From: Pogostemon cablin
Lineage: Eukaryota > Streptophyta > Magnoliopsida > Lamiales > Lamiaceae
Direction: 5' to 3'
Length of the DNA: 64,000 nucleotides
NCBI GenBank assembly: GCA_023678885.1
Contig: CM042982.1
Span: 11,470,001-11,534,000, forward strand
The notes beneath the pieces are model-generated. The model saw nothing but the letters and a program-made list of their open reading frames with translations, ran no database searches and was not told the origin of the DNA. The position numbers and the translations under genes are program-made. Positions 35,650-47,098 of this stretch are shown one piece after another; position 1 is the first letter of the stretch; every line of letters starts with the position of its first letter.

Positions 35650-35930
35650 AGAGAGTGTCATTTGACCTGGTTGAGCTACCTAACTCGAATCGAGCAGAGC
35701 ACCGAAAAGATACAGAATGTTCAAACATGCAGCTTGACCTTGAAGAGGAGAAAACTCGCATCGAATTACGCAGCTCAACCACTTAAGCCAGGTTACTTGA
35801 GTTGAGGTCTAACATACAATATTCAAGAGAGTTAGCTCAACTTTGTCCTGCATTCAATTCCAGTTGAATTAGGAGTCAAGCTAAGCAGCTCAACTGGTCA
35901 AGCTAGCCCGCTCGAATCGAGCTAGACATC
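35650..35930. repeat. GC-richer block with CTCGAATCGAG palindromes
   Basis: Contains GCTCGAATCGAGC-like palindromes at both ends (about 35692 and 35912) and repeated GAGCT/AGCTCAA words between. The style recalls the TCGA arrays of the Athila LTRs, so it may be an LTR remnant of another family. No LTR boundaries were seen. Confidence 0.4.
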
Positions 35931-37186
35931 ATTTTTTGGTTAAATACACAATTGAAAATGAAATGACCAAACAGGCGGCCGAAAATACGATAGCATATAG
36001 ACAAGTGCTCGAGGGAGCCCCAAGGAGGCCTCATTTTTTCGTAAGAGATAAAAGGAGTACCTCCAAAAAAAAAAACTGCGAAGCCTAACAAGAAAACTAC
36101 AATCATTTAAAATGAAAATATTCGATGCTCATATCCTTATAAAAATGGTGGTGCAGTAGAAATAAAATAAATAAATGAACTATAAGGATAAAATATTGAC
36201 AAACACTTGTGTGAGATTGTTTCAAAAAAAATATTTAATATGACGAATAATAAATAACATTTTAATAAAATTTATCATAATTGATAAAAAAAATTATAAT
36301 CGGCCGACGAACTATTTTATATACAATATATAGTATATATCAAAAGTGATAATATTTTTAATGAAAATTTATAATAATATGTTATTAAACTAATTTTTTT
36401 TTTAAAAAAGTAAAAGGTCTCACACGAGTATTGCTCTAAAACATTATAAACTATAAAATAAAATTTTCATTATATCTTAAAAATTAACTCTGAAATCATA
36501 AAGTTAAAGATTTTCCCATAGTTAATTACATGAACAACAAAAATTTATAAAAATATTGTATGAAATGGTTCATGAAATATTGTCAAACTAAAAAGATATG
36601 ATAGGACTAAAATCTTGACATATAAATAATTAAAATTGAAATATATACAAAACTGAAATTAAAACTAAAATTGATGTAAAATGAATAGTTGAAAAAAAAA
36701 AGACATGAAAATTTGAGTTCCAGCTAATAGCTCTGTAAAATAAAGCAGCGTCAAGTATAGCATGGAACTACACCGTTTCGCTCAGAACTATTGAGCTCAT
36801 GTTGGAATTCATCGTGTTTTACTACGTGAAATAGCGTTGCTTCACATCACAACAACTGTTAGTATAAAATGTTAAACTATTTCATAAACAGTTCAAAGCA
36901 ACAGAAGTCAGCGAAAACTGTCGATGAGAAGGTCGACTTCTTGCACGAGCACGAAGCGAACTATCAATACACTTAATTATACGCAGAACAGACTATACAA
37001 CTCATTTGATTGCAGAATTCCTAAGTAACGTCGTACATGTCACTGAGCATATAGCAACAGAAAAGGGTTGACTGTACGTACGCATTTCTGTTTGGAACTA
37101 TAGCCGTGGAAATCCATAACAATTTATTATATTCCTATGGCGATTCTAAAGAATGAATATGAATGTACAGGACACAGTTCACAATA
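35931..37186. other. Intergenic DNA and probable 3' UTR of the GT47 gene
   Basis: Minus-strand downstream flank of the glycosyltransferase gene. The 400 bp before 37186 are less AT-rich and probably transcribed. No other gene seen. Confidence 0.45.
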
Positions 37187-40100
37187 TTACCTCCACCAAT
37201 CTGGTATTTTCAGCCTCCTACTCCGGTGTACAGCAAGCTTAACTGCAGGTACCTTGTGCTTCACCTGTCTCCAAATCATATTGACTGCGTCTTCTTTCAT
37301 CGGAGGATACTGGAATTCGAAGTGGTGAGAAATGCTTCTGATTCGTGACCACATCCTAATCCACTCTTCCTTTGAAACATTCCTGAGCTCATTGATCAAA
37401 TAGCCAGGTTTAAGTGACTCGTTCACTGAAAAGAAGATGGAAAACTCCTTGTAGTCTATTTCACTCTCATAGGGTAGCTCGATTTTGTCGCTCACAATAA
37501 CTGGAATACAGTGACTCACGATAGCATCAAATAGGCGGCATGATGATGGTGTGTCACCAGCAGGATGTAAGCAGAACTTTGACGATTGCATTTTCTCAGC
37601 AGACTATTACAAGCAGATGAAAAATGAAGTGTGAGATTTTTGTTAATGAGATGAAAACTGTATAGAGAAAGCGGTCCTTGAACAGATTGATATAATCGTG
37701 ATTTTTGCCATTATATCCAGGCTACTGAGAGCAAAGAATTAAAGCAGAAGTGCCAATTATCATACCATATCATTACTGAATAAAAAGTTTCACTTTCATG
37801 CCAATTTTAACTAACAAATTTCACCAGGAAAAAGCAATGCCTAAATACTTACAGTTTTGAAGCCTTCTTCTGATGCATGAGCCTCCTCGTATATGACATC
37901 TTTAGTTCCATTTAACATCTTGTGTAGTTGAGCACGAATTATTCCTTCCTGCCAGAGTAGAATATCAGAAAAATGTTCTTCTCACCAAAGCATCAAAACA
38001 TTATGAATGTCTTGCTCTACTGCATACATCTTTTCTATGAGTCCTCCCACGGAAGAAAAGTAGTGTTTTACGAGCCTCATATGGATCATCATGGTCTTCA
38101 GTGGTAAATGATTCTACCATGTGTGGATATGGTGCGACAACATCTTTTGCCAGCGTAGAAATGTTCATAATCCGGCCAAAATCAGCAACGATGAAAATGG
38201 AAGCATTAATTTCATCACGATAATGTCTGAAAGCATTCGGATGATGTACGGGGATTACATGGTCTCGCCCACCAGATCTTTTCCAGAACTCTGATGCTTG
38301 CAATATCTTTACCATCTCCAGCTACAATGTCATCAGATAGAGAGAACTGAGAAGCCATACAAATACAATTTACTCGTGTATTTTATCTCAGAGAGAAGTC
38401 AAAAATACAAAATGAGAGACACGAAGCAACTAGAAGTGAGAAATTGCTTATAATATCCACTTTCCCCTTATCCTAGAGCTTTCTACTGATTCAATCACAA
38501 ACTCCAAGCCTTTTGAGCATTATTAATTCATTTCAGAGATGAAACACAACATAAAAACAGAATGTATTATCATCATCATGCCATATTAGACAATCTATGG
38601 TGTTATTTAGGTTGCAGAAAAGTGAATCTATGGAGTAAGGCTCCAAAAGGACAGAGCATTAAAAGTTAAAGGCAACGTTTTGTGTTCAACCATGAGACGG
38701 AGGAACCTCATGTGTCATGTACTATTTTATTCCTAGGATTTAATGTTTATCGAGTATAATTGTAATTTCACCTAATTATTCATGTAATATTTTACTCTTG
38801 TGGTTCTTGTCCTATTTTATCCCCCACTGATGGAGCTTTGTGGTTCATGCACAGCTTTATCCCATCCTCGGGGTTTAGAGCTAATTCTAATGGTATAACT
38901 ATAATTTCACTCTCGTGGTTCATGTAATATTACACTCTTGTAGTTCATAGTCTATTTTATCCTAAGTTTAGAGTTTACCCTTAAGGTATAGTGTTAATTC
39001 CTAAGGTATTTCTCTTAAGGTTCCACACAATACATAATAAAACACGCCCAGTCCACAGTCTGGTTCCTTTGTTAGCTGACTGTCCCAACCATGTGTTGAA
39101 GGTTAAAAATATCATCTCATTATCCTTAACATTTTTATTGTTATATAGCAAAATCATTAACATTTCAATCAGTAACCCAAACAATATATCATAAAGTAAA
39201 ATATTATTTATAATGAATACTAATTCAAAATTCTGGTACTTAAGAATTATAGTAATATGGGGGATTTAGAGTGCCCAAAGACATGCTTTGACAAAATACA
39301 GAGGTGCTTACATATTTACTCTACTCTTTGTTCGTTTTCCTGCATCAATTTTAACCCTAGAAATTAGAATTTACATGCATAAAATGTTTAAACTTGAGAG
39401 TTGAAAAGGTAGAGAATAGAGTTGCAGAGGGTTAATCAACTGGCCGATCAAAGGACACCAAATTCATCAAACACAAAAACACGTCTAAGAGAACCTCTGG
39501 CAAGGTGTTAATAGACTCCTACAGATATTAGTTACCACAATGATGACCAAACAAATTAAGGAGATGCTTGGTTGGGGTAATGGGTGGGGTTAATAGGAAT
39601 GGAGGGATATTGATTGTCATTGTTGATGCTTGTTTGATCTAATGAGAATCAAAATTCCTAAATCATTCACATTGATTCAATAACTACTCCCCACCCTTCA
39701 ATCACTTGAATCTTATTGTGATTGAACTCCTTAATTATACCCATTACCATTCCAATTAAAGAATGAAAACCAAGGGGCCCCTAATTTATCAAAATCCTCT
39801 GTACAAATCAAATACCATAACTGAAAATTCAGAGAAAATACCCAAGTAATTAATACTATTGAAGCATCAAGCAAAACATGTTGCTTTCTTGAAGAAACTC
39901 AACTACTAGAATCATACAGAGCAATCTGTACAGAGCTTTGCTATAAGCAATCTGTACAGAGCATTGCTATAAGGAAAGGAAAATATTTCATTGATGTTTA
40001 TTAACAAAATGAAAGGAAAATCAATCTGCACAGAGCATTGCTATAAGCTAGTTAACTTAACTTACAAACTAATGATTTCTATACTCCAAAATGTTCTTAG

Positions 40101-40642
40101 CAACAAAACTAATAACAAAATTCAAAATATTTGAAGTAAGTAAAATAAAAAATAAAAAGTACCTGCAACTTCTCATCAACAGTACCAGTCTCCGCCATAT
40201 TCCGAACATGAACATTGAAACTCAGCGACGAAAAATACGGCACAAAAAACACATCAGCTAAATCTGGATCCGCAACTCGAACCGCCTCCTGAAAATCATC
40301 ATTCCCCTCGTACAAAAGCGAAGCCATCATCCAGTATTCGACGCTGTGCTGCTTCCGGAGGCCATCGCCCCACCTCCACGAGGGAATATTCGCCGCCGTA
40401 ACCGGAGTGTTGTCGGGAAAGTTGGAGTCCATCAATCCGACATTGAAACGCGGTGGCAAATCGTACATATAGACGCGGAGGGGCGGCGATCGGGTCCGGC
40501 AGGGCGCAGCATCAGTGAGCTGGGGTATGAAGTAGAGGAATTGGGATTTGTAATCAAGGGTTCCGGCGAGGAGCAATGAGCAGAAGAGTAGGGGAATGCA
40601 TAGTGATAGGCAGACGAGAGTTCTGCTGATGGATTTTTGCAT
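37187..40642 (-). CDS. Exostosin-family glycosyltransferase (GT47), four exons
   Basis: Probably a Golgi type II membrane enzyme that adds sugars to a cell-wall polysaccharide. Exons on the minus strand: 40163-40642, 38028-38321, 37853-37948 and 37187-37603. All join in phase 0 at GT/AG borders, giving about 428 residues, normal for the family. Residues about 8-27 form a membrane anchor (CLSLCIPLLFCSLLLAG). The exostosin domain starts at RVYMYDLPPRFNVGLM. Later marks are VEYWMMASLLYEG, DVFFVPYFSSLSFNVH, the second-exon GRDHVIPVHHPNAFRHY, and the nucleotide-sugar-binding region KFCLHPAGDTPSSCRLFDAI with SHCIPVIVSDKIELPYE. It ends HRSRRLKIPDWWR. No stops or frameshifts are seen. Intron 1 is 1.84 kb and repeat-rich. 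The exact sugar and acceptor cannot be read from the sequence, so no symbol is given. Confidence 0.93.
39563..39785. mobile_element. MITE-like insertion in GT47 intron 1
   Basis: Ends are imperfect inverted repeats: GCTTGGTTGGGGTAATGGGT on the left and, reversed, GGGGCCCCTTGGTTTTCATT and GGTAATGGGTATAATTAAGG on the right. The end sequence resembles plant hAT-type MITEs. Target duplication not resolved. Confidence 0.45.
39905..40060. repeat. Short direct repeats in GT47 intron 1
   Basis: Three copies of a unit containing AATCTGTACAGAG and TTGCTATAA, two adjacent (about 39922-39975) and one about 60 bp further on. Confidence 0.7.
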
Positions 40643-40836
40643 TTAATTTCCGCGAGGGGTGAGAATTGTGCAAATCACGAATGAAGAGAGGGGAGTGGAT
40701 CGGAGGACAGGAGCTGGTGATCGAAGACTAATTTAGTTGAGAGTGGTTTTTTTTGGCTTCTAGTTATTTAGAACGTGCACGCTTTCTTTTTCAATAGTAG
40801 ATTATACTATACATACATTAATACTAATAATTAGAC
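40643..40836 (-). promoter_or_regulatory. 5' flank and presumed promoter of the GT47 gene
   Basis: The only unique sequence between the GT47 start codon and the TIR element at 40837. A 5' UTR and core promoter should lie here, but I see no convincing TATA box. The upstream element sits about 200 bp from the start codon and could affect expression. Confidence 0.4.
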
Positions 40837-40894
40837 GGCGGCTCTACTGTCACCCGATATATTAGTAATGGCACCCGATTTCTTAAAAATAATA

Positions 40895-40962
40895 CTCTCT
40901 CTATTCCATACTTATCTACAATTTACAAAGAATAAGTGCAAATAACTATGGGACAAAGGGAG
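40895..40962. mobile_element. Very short Stowaway-like MITE relic
   Basis: Left end CTCTCTCTATTCCATACTT and right end CTATGGGACAAAGGGAG, with TA on both sides. Only about 68 bp, nested inside the TIR element. Confidence 0.5.
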
Positions 40963-41074
40963 TAATATGAAAATACTATAATACCCTTACAAAATAAAAC
41001 ACTCAAATCTCTAAAAATGAAATATGAAAAATAATTATTGCTTTCTACACCCAAAATCCTGATCAATGCATTCC

Positions 41075-41460
41075 GGCGAAGTAGTTATTGTGGAGGGGAC
41101 CATTCCAATTTGTTGCGGAAGTTTGATCGGAAGTGGAGGCTGGTGTCATGCTCCACCACTCGCCTCCGTGCTTTTCTGGTACACCGCCAGATGTGGGCGG
41201 TAACCACCTCAAACTGCTGAAACAGGGCTGCGATGGAGTCTTCGGAATCCAGATTGGTTTTGATTCGGAGTTTCTCGATTAACGCAATGGTGATCAGTTT
41301 CTTCTATTCTCCTTGAAGAGCAGCGTTGGCGGACGGATGGCGGAACATCGTCCGGTCAAACTTGAAATCAAAAGGTTTCCGTCCCCACATGCGAACCTCC
41401 ACCGCCGTGTCGGACTTCAATGGGAATGTTTCTGCCATTGCAGTGGAGAGCTCCATAAAT
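41075..41460 (-). pseudogene. Captured BAHD acyltransferase-like gene fragment
   Basis: The minus-strand frame reads AVEVRMWGRKPFDFKFDRTM, then a stop, then IEKLRIKTNLDSEDSIAALF and FEVVTAHIWRCTRKARR, ending near NFRNKLEWSPPQ and a stop. The F(E/N)VVTAHIWRC block followed by a basic stretch and a (V)D(F/I)RxKL-like segment resembles the middle of BAHD acyl-CoA transferases, between the HxxxD and DFGWG motifs, neither of which is present. The piece is about 120 codons of a protein of about 450 and contains in-frame stops, so it is not an enzyme. It could be transcribed as antisense or small-RNA source. Family assignment is by pattern memory only. Confidence 0.5.
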
Positions 41461-41731
41461 CAGAATTTTTCCTCTCCCTCATTCTTCCATAATTGAGAGG
41501 AGAAATAAAATCTCGCAGGAACACTGCAAAAATTATGAATTCGACGGAGATCATACCAGCAAAAAGGGTGAGCCAATAATCCTCTTTGATATGAAAATCT
41601 CGCTACTATTTTGGGTGTATGGAAGTAGAGACTTGAGTTTTTATTTGACAAGGGTACTATAGACTTTTTATATTTTTATTTTTAAGAGATCGGGCGCCCT
41701 TAGTAATATTTCGGGTGGCAATAGCGCAGCC

Positions 41732-41899
41732 AATAATTAAATTATTTAAAAAATACTCTCTTCATTTTGAATGTTGATTCATGCAGTATACATTAAATTT
41801 TGGCAAAAATTAAGGTGAACTAAGTTTATCTTACAACTTGATTTTATCAAAATTAAAGAGTTAAATGTATATGTCAATAAATAGTAAATTGGTGTGAAT
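41732..41899. other. AT-rich spacer
   Basis: Between the TIR element and the Copia 3' end. No gene. It begins like a half MITE (CTCTCTTCATTTTGAATG near 41756). Confidence 0.45.
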
Positions 41900-41984
41900 G
41901 GGTTGAGAGGTGTTCAAAGCTCAAATTCATTATTTGCTTGAACCGTTGATCTTGTGTTTGATACCAAATCTCACCCTTTTTGAT

Positions 41985-42520
41985 TATGTAGAGAGACTAG
42001 CCATTCCGACTATCACACGACATATCGCGAGCTTCTCTCTAGGCAATGCATTCGTCATCATGTCAGCACCATATCATCTATATGAATCTTTTCAAGCTCA
42101 AGCAATTTATCATTGATGACATCTCTCATCCAATGATATCTCACATGAATATGTTTCGATCTTGAATGAAATGCAGCATTCTTGCTGAGATGGATAGCAC
42201 TCTGACTATCACAAAATACTACATATTTCTCTTGCTTCAGTCCAACTCCTTCATAAACCTTTAGAACCATAACACCTCTTTACATGCTTCCGTTGCAGTA
42301 ATGTACTCTGATTCTGTTGTGGAGAGTGCAATACACTTTTACAATCTTGATTGTCATGGCACAGCGCCACCTGCGAATGTTACTAGGTAGGCTGAAATTG
42401 ACTTTCTGATATTCACATCTAATCCCATATCTGAGTCTGTGTAGCCAACCAACTCGGGCTTTCCATATCCAAAAATGAGTCGCAAACTAGATGTACCTCG
42501 TATGTATCTCATTATCCACT
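41985..42520 (-). pseudogene. Copia RNase H segment
   Basis: The minus strand carries KYVVFCDSQSAIHLSKNAAF and SKHIHVRYHWMRDVINDK, the Copia RNase H C-terminal half. It is followed by a stop and then, in the same trend, MMTNALPREKLAICRVIVGM, which is the usual C-terminal tail. The N-terminal half of the domain at about 42270-42520 is recognisable (ATEAC/ESEYI-type region) but frameshifted. Confidence 0.85.
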
Positions 42521-44019
42521 TCACAATATTCCAATATTTTTTTTCCCCGGATTAGATAAATAACGGCTAACAACACCAATTGCATGAGCTATGTCTGGCC
42601 TCGTACACGCCATTGCATACATCAAGCTTCCCACAGCTGAAGCATATGGGACTCTTCTCATTGCTTTATTCTCTTCATCAGTTGAAGGACTATGATGAGC
42701 ACCAAGCTTAAAAAGAGTGGCAAGAGGAGAATAAACCATTTTAGCTTTGCTCATATTGAATCTTTCAAGCACTTTCTCAATATACTTCTCCTGTGACAAG
42801 TGCAATTTGTCACAGGAGAATAAACCATTTTAGCTTTGCTCATATTGAATCTTTCAAGCACTTTCTCAATATATTTCTCATGTGACAAGTGCAACTTCTT
42901 GTTTGCTCTATTTCGGGTGATGTTAATACAAAGAATTTTCTTTGCTAGCCCCAAATCCTTCATGGCAAAGGATTTGCTCAATTGTTTCTTCAATCTGTCG
43001 ATTCTTGAAACATTTCTGCCAACAATCAATATATCATCAACATAAAACAACAATATAACGAAATCATCATCCGAGAACTTTTGAACAAACACACAATGAT
43101 CAGAAATGGTATTCAGGTAGCCTTGCTCTCATATAACTGACTCAAATTTCTGATACAACAATCTAGGTGCTTACTTCAAACTCGTAGAGACTTTTCTTCA
43201 GTTTGCACATGTGGTCTTCTTTTCTTTTCACCTTGAAACCTTTAGGTTGCACCATGTACATCTCTTTATCTAGCTCACCATGAAGAAAGACAGTTTTGAC
43301 ATCTATCTGCTCAATCTCCAAGTCAAGACTAGATGCCAAACCAATCACAAAACAGATGGAAGACATTTTAACAACTGGAGAGAAAATTTCTTCAAGATCA
43401 ACTCTCGATTTTTGGCTGAAACCCTTGACAACCAATCTTGCTTTGATTGTGGCTTTGGAGTGTGCTCATCTTGTTTTATCCTATACACCCACTTGTTCTT
43501 CAAATCATGTTTCCCATTTGGTAGTTTCACCAAATCAAATGTGTCATTTTCATGCAATGACTTCATCTCATCTTGCATTCCTTCCAACCATTCATTCCTG
43601 TGTTTTTCACGAATTGCATCTCCATAGCATTCAGGCTCTCCCCCGTCAGTCAGGAGCACATACTGATCAGGAAGATACATCCTAGAAGGTACACGAGCTC
43701 TAATACTTCTTCTAGGTGGTTCTTGAACCTGGAATATCAGGTGGTAGCGGCTGATCGATTTCCTCTTCATCTTGCAAAGGATAATCGACACGCTCATCAT
43801 TACTGAAATCAGGTTGTTCCCGATTCTCCTCTTCAGCTTCTACTTGACCTTGACCATGAGGAACAATTTCCAAGTCAATCAAGTCGCCACTAGGTGTAGA
43901 AATTGAATTTTTCATCTTGTATATATCTCTTATGGTTTGATCCTCAACAAATACAACATCTCGATTTCTGACAAGCTTCTTCTCTATGGGATCATAAAGT
44001 CTGTAACCAAACTCATCTT
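42521..44019 (-). pseudogene. Copia reverse transcriptase and upstream linker, broken
   Basis: Frames at 43915-43345 hold the acidic integrase-RT linker, RRSIRARVPSRMYLPDQYVL, HENDTFDLVKLPNGKHDL and NKWVYRIKQDE. 43435-43163 holds FSPVVKMSSICFVIGLASS and IEQIDVKTVFLHGELDKEMY. 43092-42521 holds the catalytic box LLFYVDDILIVG and, later, YASAVGSLMYAMACTRPDIA. Frame breaks lie near 43450 and 43150. A 91-bp tandem duplication at about 42727-42908 repeats EKYIEKVLERFNMSKAKMVY and shifts the frame. Confidence 0.9.
42727..42908. repeat. 91-bp tandem duplication with a 14-bp hairpin at its junction
   Basis: The block beginning GAATAAACCATTTTAGCTTT occurs at about 42728 and again 91 bp later. Between the copies, TTCTCCTGTGACAA (42786-42799) and its exact reverse complement (42807-42820) face each other across a 7-bp loop. 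Confidence 0.9.
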
Positions 44020-45395
44020 TGTTGGATTGTATACCAAAAGTCTAGCTTTTTGGATCAACAATGTTTATGATAATTTATTTGAAATAAGAATCATGTGATC
44101 AAATGTTTGCAATAATAATATTGTTGCAAAAGTCCATTTACTTTATACTGTAGACAATGTGGTGTGCGCCGTCACATGGAATATCATATTATCGGCTCCT
44201 TATAAAGTATAAACAGATGTTCACAATCGAGATAGACTGGGATTATCTATCAGTATGGTTGTAGTGTGATTTGGCATTAGTCTGTCTTGACTATAAAATT
44301 GCACTAGTGCACTTGTGTATTGAATAGGACTGCCGTTGAGATAGTTCGGTTTATACTGACTATATAATAGAACTTGATCTCTGTTATTTTGTATGTTCGT
44401 ACTCTTAATCCCTATACAATAACATCGACACGTAAGGCAATATTTATTTCTTTGATTCATCAATAGGTGAGATTTAAAGGATAAATCAATATGCCCGGTG
44501 AGTTGGAAAATGATGATGTCTCTATGGTGTGTTGTTGGTTGTAGAAGGAATCCGTGTTCTTATGGAATTGGTTGATGATGTCCCCTTGAGGAGCTCATAA
44601 TGATTATTATGTAAACCCTGCAGGTGGATTTATTCCGAAATGATAATAAGGTTGAGTGGTACTACTCTCGGTAAATATATTAATTAATAGAGTTGTCAGT
44701 AACTTAATTAATTAATGGCATTGAATCTTAAACACGGGAGACTAACGGGCTCATAATAAGAATGAGCACATAAACGTAATTTGTGATTAGGGTGGCAGTT
44801 CAATAATATTTCTTTAGTGGAATGATTTATTATTATTAGACTTAAGTATAAGTTTTGGGCTAAACTTGGATGCTTAAGCCCAATGGGAGGCCCAAACCCT
44901 AATTTCTCCTCCTGGTCCCTGTTGTAGCCTATATAATAGTCAATCTCAGCAGTCCGGATAATAAGTAACACACGCATAAAACCATGAGAGGCAGATTAGG
45001 GCTGTAGATTGAGTTCGTCTTGTAGATTGTTTCCCACACCAACGTCAAAACAAGGCTTAGGAATACAATAGAAGACCGGAAGGTCGTTTTCTGTTTCTGT
45101 CCATCAACTTCATCGATTTTTGTAAAATCGTGTAGAAGTCCAAATTGGATGTGTGATATACTGATGGAAAATCACGGAAGAGATGATCATTCTGGCACAT
45201 AGATCACTCTAATCCGACATTGTATGAGAGAGTTATGCCTAAAACCGTGAGGCTGCACAGGCTGTCGGCGAGAATTCAACCTCTACATCAACCCTAGTGA
45301 AATTTAATACGTTTCTATGATTTATTGCTTCTGCTGGTATAGAAACGCATGGAATCCTAACGGCTCATGTTAACCAAAAGATCCAAAGGCCAACA
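44020..45395 (+). mobile_element. Copia solo LTR, plus orientation
   Basis: Starts TGTTGGATTGTATACC and ends AAAGGCCAACA. Exact 5-bp target duplications ATCTT flank it (44015-44019 and 45396-45400). Its second half matches the Copia LTR at 8221-8781. The insertion splits the host Copia frame between FLGYGQ and DEFGYRLYDP, and the codons rejoin when the insertion and one duplication are removed. Only one LTR and no internal sequence remain, as after LTR-LTR recombination. Confidence 0.93.
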
Positions 45396-45469
45396 ATCTT
45401 GGCCATAACCAAGAAACACACACTGTCGAGTCTTCATATTTTACTTAGATATTTCATCTTTGGGAATAT
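45396..45469 (-). pseudogene. Copia integrase C-terminal scrap
   Basis: Minus-strand codons KTRQCVFLGYGQ, preceded by PKDE, lie between two insertions. They link 49513-50105 (ending AFVHI) with 44019 and below (DEFGYRLYDPIEKKLVRN) in a standard integrase C-terminal order. Confidence 0.85.
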
Positions 45470-47098
45470 TGCCAAACCCCAAATTTAATAAATATTATTT
45501 ACATATGAATTCCTTTAATAAGAGCCTTAAAAAGGGGTATGAAAAATATTTTTTAAATAACTAGATCAATAATGATAGTGGGCTTTAGAAAGAAAAAATA
45601 TATATATTAAAATAATTATAAAAAAACACGCTCAAGTTTCTATCTAACTAGTCTGCAGAATTTAAAAAATAAATTAATACAAATCATAAGTGACAAACTC
45701 AAAATTTTTATATGACTTAGTGAAAAAGGCATGAGAAAACACCATACGTGAATGCTGTGAAAGCTAGTCATAATAATATATCAAGCCATGTAGATTGGTA
45801 CTTAAAATTTGTTTAAAAAAATGAATCATATTCCAAACCTTTATTTAGAAAGAAAATCTCATTAGTGACTTTTATTAAAGTTTTATGTCTCTCCCTTTCC
45901 CTCACACCCTCCACTAGTACGTCATCACGTTTATCTGAAAGGAGGTAAAATATGGGGAGTAAGCAACCACAGCTTAGTGGAAACCACGCCACCGTCATAA
46001 ATTAAATAATCTCATACATGAAATTTATATACACACATATGATACATAACACACATTCCCTATGACATATTGAATCTTAACATGATAGTAAGGCATCTTT
46101 TGGTCCGCTACCCATAACACACATATGATAAGATATTTCGATTCGTTACCCGTAACATTGGTAGGGCACACTTACGGTCCAATACCCATAACACACATAT
46201 ATGATAAGACATCTTGACTCATTATCCGTAATATTGGTAGGCTCCATTAATGTCCAAACCCGTATTGCATATAAATTATATCTCATAATCTCATTCATAA
46301 TTCATATCTCATAATCTCATTCATAACATGACATATCATATCTCATAATCTCATAATAAATCATATCATGACATAAATTAACATGCAAAAAGAAAACTTA
46401 ATAAATAGCAGTACATAAATTCCCCCCTTAAAATCTCTTGCGATAAGAATCGAATCATACGCTTCTTGATCCGAAACTCTTTTGAAGTCTATCTCTGACC
46501 ATGAGGTAAATTTTTCCTTGAGTTTAAAATAGTGGTAGGGTACGGCAATATCAAAAGAGAGTTGAGGATTTACGAAGATTCAATAGGAATGAAATTGACA
46601 TGGGAGAGATAAAAATGAGAAAATGAATTGTTATCTCTCATTTTATTTACTGCTCGTGAAATGAATTTCTTTTTGGGTGGAAGAAGATCAAAAGACCGGT
46701 ATATAAAGAGAGCAGTATGAGGTTATAATTGATTGGTCAAACCTTCCTCCATTAACATGTTAATTGAGGATTTAAAATTTGCAGGGAAAACTTTCCTTAA
46801 TAGAATACTAATTAGAAAGAAAATAAATGCAGGAAAGACTTTCCTACTTTAAGAGATTTGATAGGCAAAAATTAATTTAAATGAAGATATTGAAAAATAC
46901 TGTAGGGAAAACTTTTCCTTTTTTGATGAGGTCACTCCCACAAAATATGACTTAAGAAATAATCACGCTGATTTGGATACTGACAAAATATTGTGTACTT
47001 TTAAATGACATTACAAGGAATGAAATTATTTAGGTTTAAAAAGAATTTGGGCCAATAAAAAAAATAACATGAATGCTTCTAATTTTTGGGGTGTTACA
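45470..47098 (-). repeat. 3' LTR of the chromovirus derivative
   Basis: Direct repeat of 47815-49512, ending GGGGTGTTACA on the plus strand. Contains tandem CATATCTCATAATCTCATTC words at about 46290-46370 and inverted TACCCGTAA/TTACCCATAA words at about 46110-46260. Confidence 0.9.

Larger units (their letters stand above)
40837..41731. mobile_element. TIR element carrying a captured gene fragment (Pack-TIR/Pack-MULE-like)
   Basis: Left end (about 40837-40892, GGCGGCTCTACTGTCACCCG) and right end (about 41676-41731, read in reverse GGCTGCGCTATTGCCACCCG) form imperfect terminal inverted repeats of about 55 bp, both followed by CTTAAAAATAA. An inverted CTACACCCAAAAT-like pair lies further in. 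AATAATTA occurs on both sides, an 8-9-bp target duplication that is imperfect on the left. The interior is much richer in GC than the flanks and encodes a broken piece of a host-type gene. Confidence 0.7.

Noticed and set aside
41975..41995. Purine run AAAAAGGGTGAGATTTGG as a confirmed polypurine tract with a 3' LTR after it
   Set aside because: Position fits, but no LTR start or sequence matching the Copia LTR families follows, so the 3' LTR is treated as missing.
43280..43806. Plus-strand ORFs of 77-129 codons opposite the Copia RT region
   Set aside because: Antisense shadows of the minus-strand Copia polyprotein, which has clear RT motifs in the same place.
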